A DNA stretch of 64,000 bases, from positions 1 through 64,000 of the forward strand of contig JAVKOQ010000113.1 in the NCBI GenBank assembly GCA_031835245.1. Direction: 5' to 3'. A model generated the notes under the pieces. That model saw only the letters and a list, made by a program, of their open reading frames with translations. It ran no database searches and had not been told where the DNA came from. Each line of letters opens with the position of its first letter. The stretch's first letter is position 1. The position numbers and the translations under genes were made by a program. Positions 23,061-35,321 of the stretch are shown in pieces. The stretch is from Balamuthia mandrillaris (lineage: Eukaryota; Discosea; Longamoebia; Balamuthiidae).

Positions 23061-23099
23061 TGACATCAGCGACGGTTGAATCAACCGTCACTGACGTCA
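23061..23099. promoter_or_regulatory. 39-base near-perfect palindrome with CRE-like end
   Basis: Arms 23061-23079 and 23081-23099 pair at 17 of 19 positions around one unpaired base; the inner nine pairs (GACGGTTGA/TCAACCGTC) are perfect. The right end contains TGACGTCA. A GTCGAC lies just before it at 23040. It sits about 150 bases before the SF3B5 start and just upstream of the minus-strand gene, so it is placed as a shared regulatory site or the terminal inverted repeat of a lost small element. Confidence 0.5.
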
Positions 23100-23245
23100 A
23101 CTTCACTAAAATAGGGTCTGCTGACGTATTTTCAGAAATTCCATTACTCGGAGTGCCCTCATATTTTTTTTTTTGTTTGTATAGGAGAGAACCAATTCAA
23201 CAAGCCAAAAAAAAAAAAAAAAGAACACATACACAAAAACAAAAA

Positions 23246-23716
23246 ATGACGGCCAGAGATTTTTTGAACAGCCAAATCGAGCATCTTCAGATGAAATATG
23301 TGGGTACAGGCCACTCGGACACAACCAAACAGTGCGTACTACGTTTTTTCAAACCCTGTGATTTTGTTTCCTTTTTTTTTTTTTTTTTTTTTTGGTTTGC
23401 CAACAACTGATCCAAAACATGAAATGAAAAAAAAAGTGAATGGCTTTCGAACCAACACAGAGACAGCTATGCCTCTTACATTGGGCACTACCCCATGCTT
23501 TCCTACTTTGCGATTGCGGAGAACGAATCCATTGGACGTGTGCGGTATAATCTGTTGCAGGTACGTCCACCTTTATTTTGAATCCTTGGTGTTTTTCTTT
23601 CGGTATCTCTCATATGAAACTCGCTTTACTCGTCCTCTGAACCTCAGAAAATGTTGCAACCGATCGGACCACCGCCAAAAGTCGAACTACGGGACGTGGA
23701 AGAGGAAGAGGACTAA
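23246..23716 (+). CDS. SF3B5: splicing factor 3B subunit 5 (SF3b10)
   Basis: Exons 23246-23331, 23437-23560 and 23648-23716 give 92 residues, close to the usual 86. The match to the family is clear throughout: QIEHLQMKYVGTGHSDTTK, EWLSNQHRDSYASYIGHY, YFAIAENESIGRVRYNLLQ and KMLQPIGPPP. SF3B5 is a small core subunit of the SF3b complex of the U2 snRNP, holding SF3B1 for branch-site recognition. The first splice join gives KHEWLSNQ where animals have KWEWLVNQ, which supports the boundaries. The acidic tail VEEEED is family-like. The first intron has a very long T-run before the acceptor. Confidence 0.96.
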
Positions 23717-23775
23717 CAAGGTTTTTTTTCCCATGAGCAAGAAGAGGACGAGACAAGAAAGTAAGAGACTGAGCC

Positions 23776-23820
<45 letters not shown>

Positions 23821-24245
23821 GAAGAAGAGATGGAAAAGAATGGCAACGTTTAGTTGGTGGCAGAGCCATAAAATAAACTCTCCATCTTTCAATCCAGCGG
23901 ATCATCTTGCTTAGTCTCGATGGAGACCTGAAGGCTAGTATAGAGCTTCGTTTGGCCAGTTGCGTTGGCTATCCACACGCGTTGGTTTGGATGGTGCCGT
24001 GTGGATGTTTAATTCCTCCTGCCTGCCATCCCCCCCACCACACGAAGAGCGAATTCGTGTTTCTTGCCGAACGCACGCAAGCACGTGCAGGTGGAGGCAA
24101 CGTGCGCTCATCATTCGCCCCGGCACCAAATGAACTATTTATATGCTATGCTATTTCGTCGTTTCAGTTTTTGTTTCCGTTGTGTGTCCAACAGAGGAGA
24201 GAGAGAGAGAAACGACGAACAACACAAGCTGAAAGGAAAGGAAAC
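23717..24245. other. intergenic region between SF3B5 and the PLAC8 gene
   Basis: Holds a GA microsatellite at 23781-23815 just after SF3B5, then 400 bases of mixed sequence leading to the PLAC8 start. Nothing coding is supported. Confidence 0.5.
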
Positions 24246-24815
24246 ATGGCGGAGTGGCAGCACGGTATTTGTGATTGTTGTCACGATGGTGGCGTTTGTA
24301 CGTATCTGTTTCGGTTCCTCACCCTCTGTTGCGTTGCGCTTTGGTGCATGCCTTCTTCTAACAGAAGCAAAAAAACAAACAAACAAAAAACAAACAGGCT
24401 GCAAGAGCTTTTGCTGCGGATGCTATCAGTTCGGTAAGAACATGGAGAAGTCGCAGCACGAAGGCTGTCCCACGCTCAACAAATGGGCCTGCTGTTGCTG
24501 CTATGTCCTCGCGGTATTGTTTTCCTCCCTCTTGATTCTTTTGTTCTCTCTACTGACTGGTAGCTAAAAAGTATGCGGCGTATTACATTCCGGGAGTCAT
24601 CTTGAGCACCGTCAACAGAGGCAAGATCAGAGAGGCCAAAAACATCGAGGTAACCCTCCCCCATTCCAACCCCCTTCCATTATCTATCCATTCATCTCAC
24701 AGGGTTCGCTCTCCGCGTTGAACCGCAGGGTTCCACGGGCGGTGACTTCTTCGCCTCGCTGTGTTGTCCTTGTTGTGTGATCGCCCAAGAGAGCTACGAG
24801 CTGGGCGTAGACTAG
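24246..24815 (+). CDS. PLAC8-family cysteine-rich membrane protein
   Basis: Exons 24246-24297, 24398-24513, 24572-24649 and 24729-24815 give 110 residues, the normal size for the family. It starts MAEWQHGICDCCHDGGVCC, with the CCKSFCCGCYQFGKN block, a hydrophobic Cys run (WACCCCYVLAYAAYYIPGVI) and the closing DFFASLCCPCCVIAQESYEL, which is the PLAC8/cornifelin/FCR signature. Family members are small membrane-associated proteins linked to cell-size control and metal (Ca, Cd, Zn) handling in plants and animals. Two alternative acceptors exist for exons 3 and 4; those chosen keep phase and the conserved motif. Confidence 0.92.
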
Positions 24816-25119
24816 GCTCCCCCCTATTTGGTTGGGATCTCTCAGGCATACCCAACCCACCCCCTTCGTGTTGGTCATCCCACGAGGGAGAAAGGGAATT
24901 CACCTTAAATTTTAAGGTATCCAATATAATAAATCTGTAGTCCAATGAAAAATCAAACATATGTCCACAAAAATTCGCTGAACGAATCAGCCGAGAGTTT
25001 TTTTTGTTTTTCGACTTTCGAGGAAAGAGAGGCCTCGAAGTAGCGCGGATCTGTAGCAAAAAAAAAAAGAAAGTAGCAGCCGGACCGCACTGTGCGAGGA
25101 AGGGCTTTTAGAACAAAAA
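24816..25119. other. intergenic, leader of the YME2 homologue
   Basis: 300 bases including AT-rich sequence near 24905-24970 and the leader of the next gene. No gene or repeat stands out. Confidence 0.4.
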
Positions 25120-28100
25120 ATGTTACGACAGACAGGGGCCAAGTGTGCTCCTGTGGGTTCCGCTGTGTGGTGGAGAACGTGCGGTTCTAACGTTGGTTAT
25201 TCCTCGGGAAGAGCAACCTCCCCTCTCTCCTTCACGCCTGCTCTTCTTTCCCGCGGTCTGGCCACCACCGCTCGCCGGTTCGTTGACGCTTCTTCTTCTC
25301 TTCGTCGTCAACCAAGCCTGGGGCGCTTGTCTTCAACCGGTTCGAGAAAACATTCTCTTCTGCAACAACACCCCACAACGAAACCCTCTTTCAAAGGAAG
25401 AAGTTATCACTCCACTCGCCCGTTTCGTACTGATGTACTTTTTTTTTCTCTTTTTGCTACTTATTTCATCATCTCTTTTGTCTTTTTCGTTCTGAACTGA
25501 TTGAGTTGTTGTTTCTTGTTTTTTCTTCCTCCCTGATCAACGACAACAACTAGATCACAGAGGAGACGTTGGCACAACCACCGCCGTCGACGGAAAACAT
25601 GGTTTGGGTGCAGAACACTTTCTACAAAGGAAGGATGATCGACATTCTGCGTTTCGTGTTTCCTCGCTTGGAACAGTTGGAGAGACGGCTGCTGATGAAA
25701 AAGTTTAAGGGCGTCATTCGAAGGAGCGACTCTGAAGCGGCGAGTAATGGTAAAGTCCTTTTGTTATTGTTGGTGTTATTGTTCCTCCTCTTCTTGTTCA
25801 ACTTCTTCTTCTTGTTCTTCTTCTTCTCTGCGGCTGATGCTTCTTCGTTCCTTTCGTTTTGTTTCTCTCTTCATTCTCTGCTTGTGTTTGCGCTTACACA
25901 ACTTTCTTCACTTTGTTGATTTTGGTCAACAAAGAGGCGCTCCTGGAACGAAAGCTGCAAGAGTTAAATGTTATATTTAGGCCAAAAGAAGGAGGCTGCT
26001 TCCTGTGTTTCAGCAACAAGCAAGAAGCCCAACACTTTCAAAAGTATCTTCCCAACCATTTCCTCACCTTCTTTCCTCCTCGTTCCCGATCGTTCTTTGT
26101 GGAGGGAAAACCGTTCTTTGAAGACATCAGTATGTTTCATCACTTTCTTTTCCTCTTGTTTCTCTTTACCTTATCCCCTCCCATTTCCGGCTCGTATTCT
26201 CGGAAGATAACATCTCAATGCAGCTGCTATACAACCAAGCATAAAACTCGCGGTAGAATGCGAGGGAGGAGCAGTGCTAGGACTGGAAACAATCTATAGA
26301 GTGCTTCGTAAGTATGGCAAGTTGACGGATTTAAAGCCCGTTGACGAGAAAAAAGGGCAATACGTTGCTTATTACCTCACCCAGAGTGGAGCCATCAGTG
26401 CTCGTCAATGTATCCACGGCAAAAAACTTATGACAAGTGATGGTATTTTCTCTCGTTGCTTCTTTTCTCTTCTCTCTTCATCGCATTCTCTTTCTTTCAT
26501 CTCTTCTCCTTCGACATGAGCATCAAATGCTTACATAATATATTTAAGGCAAGGATGTGATACTCTCGGCAAGATATCAGCCCTACAAGCGTTTTCAAGA
26601 TGTGCGAACCAGATTCCTCGACCCTAGATTTCTTATCCCGGTTACGGCACTCGCTGTCACCCTCAGCACCTATCTTTTGGTAACACCCATTAGGATCTTC
26701 TCCGTCACTCAAAAAATATCATTGCCAACTCTCTATTTCCGTTCTCAATACGATGGTGCTTTCTCTCTCCCTCGTATTCTTTCTGTTTTTTTCCTCACAT
26801 TTTGGGTTTTTCCTTATTCAGACGAGAGCTTGGAGCTGAAAGGGGTCTTCCACATGGAAGAAAAAGAGAAACAACAAGCTGATTTGGAGACCAACATTTT
26901 GAACAAGCTGCCATCTTCCCTAATCCTTCTCACTGGCCCAAAGGGCACTGGCAAAAGCTCCATTACGAAACGTGAGTGTTGGGGCTTCTTCTCAGCTTTA
27001 TCCTTCTTCTCATTGCTGTTGCTAACGATCATATGCTCATGTCCATTAGAGTTGGCCCTGCATAGAACGTTCGCGGTGTACATTGATTGCAGAGGGAAAA
27101 CTGTGCAAGAGTTTATTGACCGGTACTTTTCTTTCTGTTTGTATTGTTTTTGTGGGTTATTATTATTTTTGTTCTTTGTTTCCTGATCTTTGTTTTCTTG
27201 CTTGGCGTTGCTGTACAACAGCTTCTCGGCTGCGATAGGCTTCTCTCCTTCCTTCACAGTTGTCAACAAGTTCTTTAGTTGGGTGGAAACAATACTGCCC
27301 AGCAAAGCAGGATGTTAGTGCTTCTTTCCTTTTCTTTTCATACGGATTGCTTATTATTATTACTTTTTGTGCAAATTCGTAGCGGTAATGGGTGTTTCTG
27401 AAACTCTCCAAATGGAAGATGTGCTACGTACTCTTCACAAAGCTTTGGGCTTCATTGCTGCCAGTTATCCATCTGACAAAAATAAGGAGTATTCAAGGTT
27501 TGTTTTGAGTCTTCTTGTTTCTTTCTACTTTTCTCTTCCCTCTTTCTGGTATCTTCTGACATTGCAATTATCAAACCAGATACTCGGTGCTTATTTTTGA
27601 TGGCTTGGATCAGCTCCTTGATGCCATCGACAAAGGAGACAGCAGCAAATCCCAAGTGTTGTTGGATTCATTATTGGATTGGGCCATTGACGTGACCTAT
27701 AACCGACACTACGCCCACGTAGTGTTTGTGAGCGACAATCCAATGGTCGAAGAGCGCCTCAAGAAAAGTCAGTGCTTTCATGCTCTCGTTCTTTATTTTT
27801 TTTTTCATTTCTCCACAATTCTGTTAAAGTGTCTTCCGTAGATTTTGTGATTGTTTTGTTTGCTTTTGTTTGTGCGTTGTTATAAGTTTTTCGCTTTGTT
27901 AACCTTTGTATGCTCTTCATCACAAACTAATACAGATCATGAGCACTTGGGAGGACAGATGCTCAGATTTGTCGTATCAGACATGCCGCTTGAGGACTCG
28001 GTAGAGTACCTCAACAAACGTTCCAAACGGATCGCTGATGCCAATCCTAAAGATGTGGAGAAAGCTGCGACCCTATTGGGAGGTACATTCACTTCCTTCA

Positions 28101-29020
28101 TTCTTTTAATTTCTCAGCTGCATTGAGTTTTATTGATGTTTTTTTTCTGTTTAAAAGGACGTTTGTGTGATCTCCGAGGTCTTGTGAACAGAGTAGAACG
28201 TGGCTACACTGTGAATGGTATTCATATGCTCGTGCTATTTGTTTTTGTTGTTGTTCTTCTCCTTCTCTACTTTCTATTAACTACTTGGTTAGATGCTGTA
28301 CAGGACATGATCGAAGACACAAAGCGATATCTCCGCAGCGAACAGTTTGACAACTCTATCAGCGCTTCCAAGAAGCCATGGACCAATATACAGTTCTGGA
28401 AGGCCATCAACACGATCGTCGAGGCAGAGGGAGACCAAACAAACAAGAAGCAAATAACCTACGACCAGCTCTTGTTCGAAGTGTTTGAGGGCAAGGAAGA
28501 GCCTCTTCGTGCATTGATCCATGAACACATCCTCGGAATCTCTCCTCATTCACCAGCCTTTGGCACCGCTCTTCTGTCTGGCACTTTACCTTCTTCATCC
28601 CCCTCCCCGGCTTCTGCATCTTCCTCCACTCCCAATTCCAGAGAAGTAGGCAAACATAAAGAAAGCACCTCGACAAGGTGGAGGGAAAAGCCAACCTACA
28701 TCATCGCGGGCTCAGAGAAGTTGCTTCAGGCCTTTAAGCTGCTCATCCAGGACGAGGAGTTAAGCCGGAAGATGGCCATCGCCATCAAGCAAGCCCAAAT
28801 CGCGGAGTTTGCCGCCACCGTCAAGAGCGCGGAGGAGGAGTTGGTCAAGTTGGCCAAGGTCTACGAGGCCACTCCCCCTCCCTCCGGCGTGCTCCCGTTC
28901 AAGTCCGCTGGCGCGGATGGGGTGCAGGAAAGGATCACCGTGCTCAAGGCCAAGCTGCTCTCCGCGACCAAAGAGCTGCGCAAGCTGGAACCGGAGTTGA
29001 AGGTCTTGCAAGGCAAGTAA
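25120..29020 (+). CDS. YME2/RNA12-type mitochondrial inner-membrane protein
   Basis: Thirteen exons (25120-25434, 25554-25749, 25935-26129, 26224-26442, 26549-26755, 26822-26971, 27050-27122, 27222-27313, 27383-27497, 27580-27767, 27936-28082, 28158-28217, 28293-29020) close to 894 residues. The Arg/Ser-rich N-terminus looks like a mitochondrial presequence. Then come the NTFYKGRMIDILRFVFPR block, an RRM-like region with YRVLRKYGKLTDL, one membrane segment (FLIPVTALAVTLSTYLLV), and a P-loop ATPase domain with Walker A GPKGTGKSS and Walker B YSVLIFDGLDQL. This order is that of fungal mitochondrial escape protein 2 (YME2/RNA12), which is tied to mitochondrial DNA nucleoid structure. A C-terminal helical, coiled-coil-like segment ends it. 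Assignment rests on domain order and motifs; I could not align it. Confidence 0.82.
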
Positions 29021-30401
<1,381 letters not shown>

Positions 30402-30824
30402 ACGCCACTTGTATTTTTTTCCTGCAACCACTTTCTCTCTTGTAAACAAACTTTCTTTCCCCATATTTTTTGTTTGGCAAACGTCTCATTTTTCATTTTT
30501 TGTTGTCTGGTTGCTAAGTCGGAGTTGTTGTTAGGGAAACGATTCGTGCTTTTGGGGTTTCCCAGCAACGGCTGAGGTGACGTAGGCCGGTCCAATGGCA
30601 AGGCGGAATAATCGCAAACACTCGTCACCACCGCGAGGAAAGGAAAAAAAGTCGTTTCACTGTTCTTCTGCTCTCCACCTTTGCTTGGTTTTATTTTGGC
30701 AATATAATATTAAGACCCAAGCTAAACCGGAGGGAGGAAGGGAGGAAGGAGAGTCTTTTCGTTGAGGTGGTTTTTTTTTTATTTTTCGGAAGGCACACGG
30801 GCACTAAACGACGACGGTTGAGCA
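30402..30824. other. intergenic, promoter of the MAPK gene
   Basis: Contains the 3' flank of the ubiquitin-AN1 gene and, near the MAPK start, TGACGTAG at 30578-30585 and an AT-rich patch at 30700-30715. No gene is seen. Confidence 0.4.
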
Positions 30825-31426
30825 ATGAGTGACGAAATCGACAAACACGTTCTTCGCCGCTATGAAGTGGTCTCAAAGCTTGGCAAAGGGGTAATCTCCA
30901 TCTTCTCGTTTTTTTTCCTCCCTTTCGACTCCGAACCTATATGCAAACAACAAAAACAACAAAACAAAAACTATCATAGGCTTATGGTATCGTATGGAAA
31001 GCCATTGACAAGAAAACCAAGAAGGATGTTGCCTTGAAAAAGATCTTTGATGCTTTTCAGAACGCAACCGACGCTCAAAGGACCTTTCGCGAGATCATGT
31101 TCTTGCAGGAGTTCCACAACCACGAGAACATTATCAAACTGATCAACGTTATGAAGGCGGACAACGACAAGGACATTTACCTCGTGTTCGAACACATGGG
31201 TACCTTACATTTTTTCCCCTTTCTTTCTCGTCTGTTTTCATTGTCTATGTTTCGGTTGGTGTTGTGAAGAGATGTCTAACAAAACCCCTTTGTATAGAAA
31301 CGGATTTACATGCAGTAATACGTGCAAATATCTTGGAGCCAGTACATAAGCAGTACATTGTCTACCAATTGCTAAAGGCCCTCAAGTATATGCACAGCGG
31401 CGAAGTTTTGCACCGCGATCTGAAGG

Positions 31427-31457
<31 letters not shown>

Positions 31458-32493
31458 CAACAGATCTAGGTTGCTCAAAGCGCTCTCTCTCTCGCTCTAC
31501 CTCTGTGGTTGTTTCTTTCTTTAATTGCAGCCAAGCAACCTCTTGCTCAACTCGGAGTGTCTGGTCAAAGTGGCAGACTTTGGTTTGGCCCGCTCCATCG
31601 CTTCCCTCCAAAACGAGGAGGCGGAGAACCCAATGACCGAGTATGTGGCCACCCGCTGGTATCGCGCTCCAGAGATCCTTCTCGGCTCCCAAAAGTACAC
31701 CAAGGGAGTTGACATGTGGTCGGTGGGTTGCATTTTGGGAGAGCTGCTGGGAGGAAAGCCGCTGTTCCCCGGCACATCTACCATGGACCAGCTCAGGAGG
31801 ATCATAGAGGTATCGGGCATGCCCGCTACCAGCGATGTGGAAGCCATGGGATCCCCTTTTGCTCAGACAATGTTGGAGAGCTTACCCGAAGCTCAGTTGA
31901 GGTCTCATACTTCTATTTTCGTTTTCTCCGTGCCTTCTCATCTTCTCCTCTCATTGCTTGCTCTTGCTGCTATCTTTGTTACTTATCTTACAATGATGTT
32001 ATGCAGGTCATTGGCAGACATCTACCCACATGCCCCAGAAGATGCATTGGACTTGATGGCCAAGTTGTTGGACTTCAACCCTACCAAACGTTTGAGCGCT
32101 GAGCAGGCATGTCAACACCCTTACGTGGTCCAGTTCCGTGATCCCGACGATGAGCCTGTGTGTGAAGAGGCCATTAAAATCCCCATCGATGACAACCACA
32201 AGTTCTCCATCTCCGACTATCGCAACCACCTGTATCAGGACATTAAGAAAAAGAAGAAGGAACAAAAGAGGAAGACAAAAGAGAAGCAGGAGAAGAAGAA
32301 GGGCGCTGATAACGGGCCTGTTGGCAACGCAGCGGAGGACGAGAAAAAGGCAGAGAAGAGAAAGAAAAAGAAGAGCGGAAGCAAAGAAAAGTTGAAGGGT
32401 TCTGGCCCAAAGGAAGGTAAAGAAGGGAAGGAGAAAAAGAAGAAGAAGAGCTCATCATCTTCATCCTCCAGTTCCAAAAAGGGCACCAAGTAG
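30825..32493 (+). CDS. ERK7/MAPK15-type MAP kinase
   Basis: Exons 30825-30890, 30980-31199, 31298-31425, 31531-31901 and 32007-32493 give 423 residues. The kinase domain runs from [18 protein letters not shown] through VALKKI, HRDLKPSN (134-141), DFG (154-156), the activation-lip TEY (174-176) and RWYRAPE to HPYVVQF. The early segment [20 protein letters not shown] and the DPDDEP motif after the domain fit the atypical ERK7/ERK8 (MAPK15) class, which includes Dictyostelium ErkB. These kinases often autophosphorylate the TEY site and act in chemotaxis (amoebae) and cilia or autophagy (animals). The C-terminal 110 residues are almost wholly Lys/Glu with a closing serine run, probably a disordered or nuclear-targeting tail. 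Introns are CT-rich. Confidence 0.93.
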
Positions 32494-32771
32494 GAGAGGA
32501 TGTTCACTTGCTCAAGGAACTTGAAGAAAGGAAGAACAGAAGGCCCCGTTTTGTTAACATTGAATGAAGATGTACTTGTTTATCAGTCTTTGTGTGTGCG
32601 AGAGAGAGACTTTTTGAAAAGAAGGTTCTCTTTATTTCATGTCCAAAAGATTCTAAAGAGTGTTGAAAACAAAAAGAAGCAACAATAAGGTCAAAAATAA
32701 ATGTTGCTTTTTGTCAAACAAAAAAATGGGGGTCAAAAAAAATGGACGAAAGGTCACCGAAGTCTGTGCCT
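32494..32771. other. convergent 3' flanks of MAPK15-type and repeat-protein genes
   Basis: 280 bases between two stop codons. AT-rich with poly(A)-signal-like AATAAA near 32695. No gene. Confidence 0.4.
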
Positions 32772-34192
32772 TTAGAACCAGAGTCCTTGGCGAGTGGAAG
32801 CGGAGGACTCCTCGGTGTGAGCCTCGTTGTGGTTGTAGGCCACAACGTCGCTGGTGTCCTCGTAGGCGCCGCCGTCGTAGGCAACATCACCACCGCCATA
32901 GCTCACGTCACCGCCGTCGTAAGCGACCTCACCACCGTCGTAGGTCACGTCACCACCGTCGTAAGAGACATCTCCGCCGTCGTAGGCAACATCGGAGCCG
33001 TCGTAGGAGACGTCACCGCCGTCGTAGGTCACATCACCACCATCGTAAGAAACATCTCCTCCATCGTAGGAAACGTCTCCACCATCATAAGAGACATCAC
33101 CTCCGTCGTAGGTCACGTCGCCGTCGTAGTCACAGCCACCGTCATATTCCACGTCACCACCATCGTAAGAAACATCACCACCGTCGTAAGAAACGTCACC
33201 ACCGTCGTAGGAGACATCTCCTCCGTCGTAGGACACATCACCGCCGTCGTAGGAGACGTCACCGCCGTCATAAGAAACATCTCCTCCATCATAGGTCACA
33301 TCACCACCATCGTAAGAGACATCTCCACCGTCGTAAGAAACATCACCACCGTCGTAAGAGACATCCCCTCCGTCGTAGGAAACGTCACCACCATCGTAGG
33401 AAACGTCACCGCCGTCGTAGGTTACATCACCACCATCATAGGAGACATCTCCACCGTCGTAAGAAACGTCACCACCGTCGTAGGAAACGTCACCACCATC
33501 GTAGGACACGTCGCCGCCATCGTAAGAGACATCTCCTCCATCGTAAGAAACGTCCTGCCGTCAGAGACATCACCACCGTCGTAGGAGACATCACCGCCAT
33601 CGTAAGAAACATCTCCTCCGTCATAGGTCACATCACCACCGTCGTAAGAGACATCTCCTCCATCGTAGGAAACGTCACCACCATCGTACGAGACATCACC
33701 GCCGTCGTAGGAAACGTCACCACCATCGTAAGAGACGTCACCACCATCGTAGGAAACATCAGATCCGTCGTAGGAAACGTCACCGCCGTCGTAGGAGACA
33801 TCGCCGCCGTCGTAGGACACATCCCCTCCGTCGTAGGTTACGTCTCCTCCATCGTAAGAAACATCACCACCGTCGTAAGAGACATCACTGCCGTCGTATG
33901 ACACGTCACCACCATCGTAAGAGACATCACCGCCATCGTAGGAGACGTCACCACCGTCGTAGGTCACATCGCCGCCATCGTAAGAGACATCTCCTCCATC
34001 GTAAGAAACGTCCTCACCATCATATCCAACATCACCGCCATCATAGGAAACATCCCCGCCATCATAGGAGACGTCGCCGCCGTCGTAGGTGACATCGTCA
34101 CCGTCGTAGGTCACGTCGCCAGCGGCATAGTCCGCGCCGAACGCGGCGGTGGCGCATAGCGTCACCAGCAAGAGGCTCCACAGTAGCTTCAT
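32772..34192 (-). CDS. secreted protein of about 58 YDGGDVS heptad repeats
   Basis: Reading from 34192 on the minus strand: a clean signal peptide (MKLLWSLLLVTLCATAAFGA), then tandem heptads (S/T/A)YDGGDV to near 32890, then a short non-repeat tail ending in STRQGLWF. Every repeat supplies one Tyr, three Asp and two Gly, so the protein is extremely acidic and Tyr-rich; there is a single Cys and no Lys in the repeats. No family is recognised. A TATA-like CATAAATA lies about 85 bases upstream, and two TGACGTGG sites at 34427 and 34441. A frame change occurs near 33550; it may mark an intron acceptor (GGCAG/GAC), a sequencing slip in the repeats or a real lesion. Wall, glue, matrix or calcium binding are possible roles, all inferred. 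Confidence 0.75.
32870..34130 (-). repeat. 21-base tandem repeat coding YDGGDVS
   Basis: About 58 copies of a 21-base unit (minus-strand sense TCxTACGAyGGyGGyGAyGT). Synonymous third-base changes are scattered among units while the peptide is kept, which suggests selection on the protein rather than recent slippage. The antisense frames also stay open as His/Arg-rich and Val/Thr-rich strings, which are artefacts of the repeat. Confidence 0.9.
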
Positions 34193-35321
34193 AGAGATGT
34201 TTGTTGCTGTTCGCGTTGTTGCTTTGCAATGGTCGTTGATGATGATTGTGAAAAAACTGGCAGAGGAGGGCCGCTATTTATGGCAGAGCGAGATGCGTTG
34301 CTTCCGCCCATCCTTCGTTCGAACTTCTATCCTCTTTTCTTGCTGTTTGGCGGGGAAGTCTACCAGACAGCACGGTGGCGCAGCGGCGGAAAACTGATGA
34401 GCGGAAAGCCACCAAGTCGGGGTGGGTGACGTGGCTTGGCTGACGTGGAACAGAGTGATTGGCGAAAAATGAAATCTCTTCGAAAGTTTCTGAGGCATTG
34501 CCTTTTTTTGGAATTTTTTGGTGAATTCAAATCGATAAGTTTGACAGCCGCAAAGCCAATTTCCATGGGAGAGAGGAGACAGACCAGAGAATGGACATGC
34601 AGCTCCGGCCGGTTTTTCTCCGCTGCCCTCTCCCGATTCCCTCTTGGCGATAGAGAGTGATATAGGAGAGAGGGAGAGGAGTGAGAAAGAAAAAAATGTG
34701 GATTAAAAGAGAAGAAAAACAGGCTCACAGAGTAAAGTTCAGCAACGCATCAGCACAGCCTGGAATCCCTTCATAGCATCAAAGAAGAGCTAACGCTAGG
34801 GGCAGAACAGTTTGGTTTACCTTCTGCACTACGCTTTATCAAACCGCATGCCCGCACAACGTCTTTGAGGAGCAGAGAGAGAGAGTGTGTGTGCGTGCGT
34901 TAAGATCCATTAGTCTCTTTTTTGTTTTTTTAAATTCACAGATTTAGGATAGCGAGCGTAGAACGAGACAAACATACCCAAGGAGGGAGAGGCTTCCTGC
35001 TTTTTGTTTTGCGGGAAGTCTTTCCTCCGATAAGTAAGTCTATAATGACGATAAATGGTTTGAAATTATCGACAATAATGTACAAATTTTTAAAAAAATA
35101 ATTTTAAATATTCAAACACTGCTAAAGCCTATTAGCATATTAGAGTGTGTACTGCAGCAAGTTCGCGCGGCCAGACAGACGGTATTATGGTAATAGGTTG
35201 ATATCCCAAAAATGGAGCTATCTCCCGTCCGTCAGGATCTCTCATGTCCTATCCCTTATCTCCTGTATAACAAAAAAAAAAGTAACAAAGAAACCCAAAA
35301 AAAAAACAAAACAAAAAGGAC
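34193..35321. other. intergenic region, promoters of two divergent genes
   Basis: 1.1 kb between the repeat-protein start (-) and the dioxygenase start (+). Near the repeat protein are a CATAAATA box (34276-34282) and two TGACGTGG elements (34427-34434, 34441-34448). Around 34640-34690 and 34870-34900 are GA and GT repeats. AT-rich sequence at 35035-35120. No coding region is supported. Confidence 0.5.

Noticed and set aside
23907-24437. 176-codon plus-strand frame before the PLAC8 gene
   Set aside because: It reads through a PLAC8 intron in the wrong frame and shows no family motif.
32660-34092. Long plus-strand reading frames rich in His/Arg or Val/Thr/Ser (up to 413 codons)
   Set aside because: They are antisense shadows of the 21-base YDGGDVS repeat; the minus strand has the signal peptide and a sensible start.
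32870-34130. Regular repeats suggesting a CRISPR array
   Set aside because: Units are directly adjacent with no unique spacers, code a conserved heptad, and the DNA is eukaryotic.
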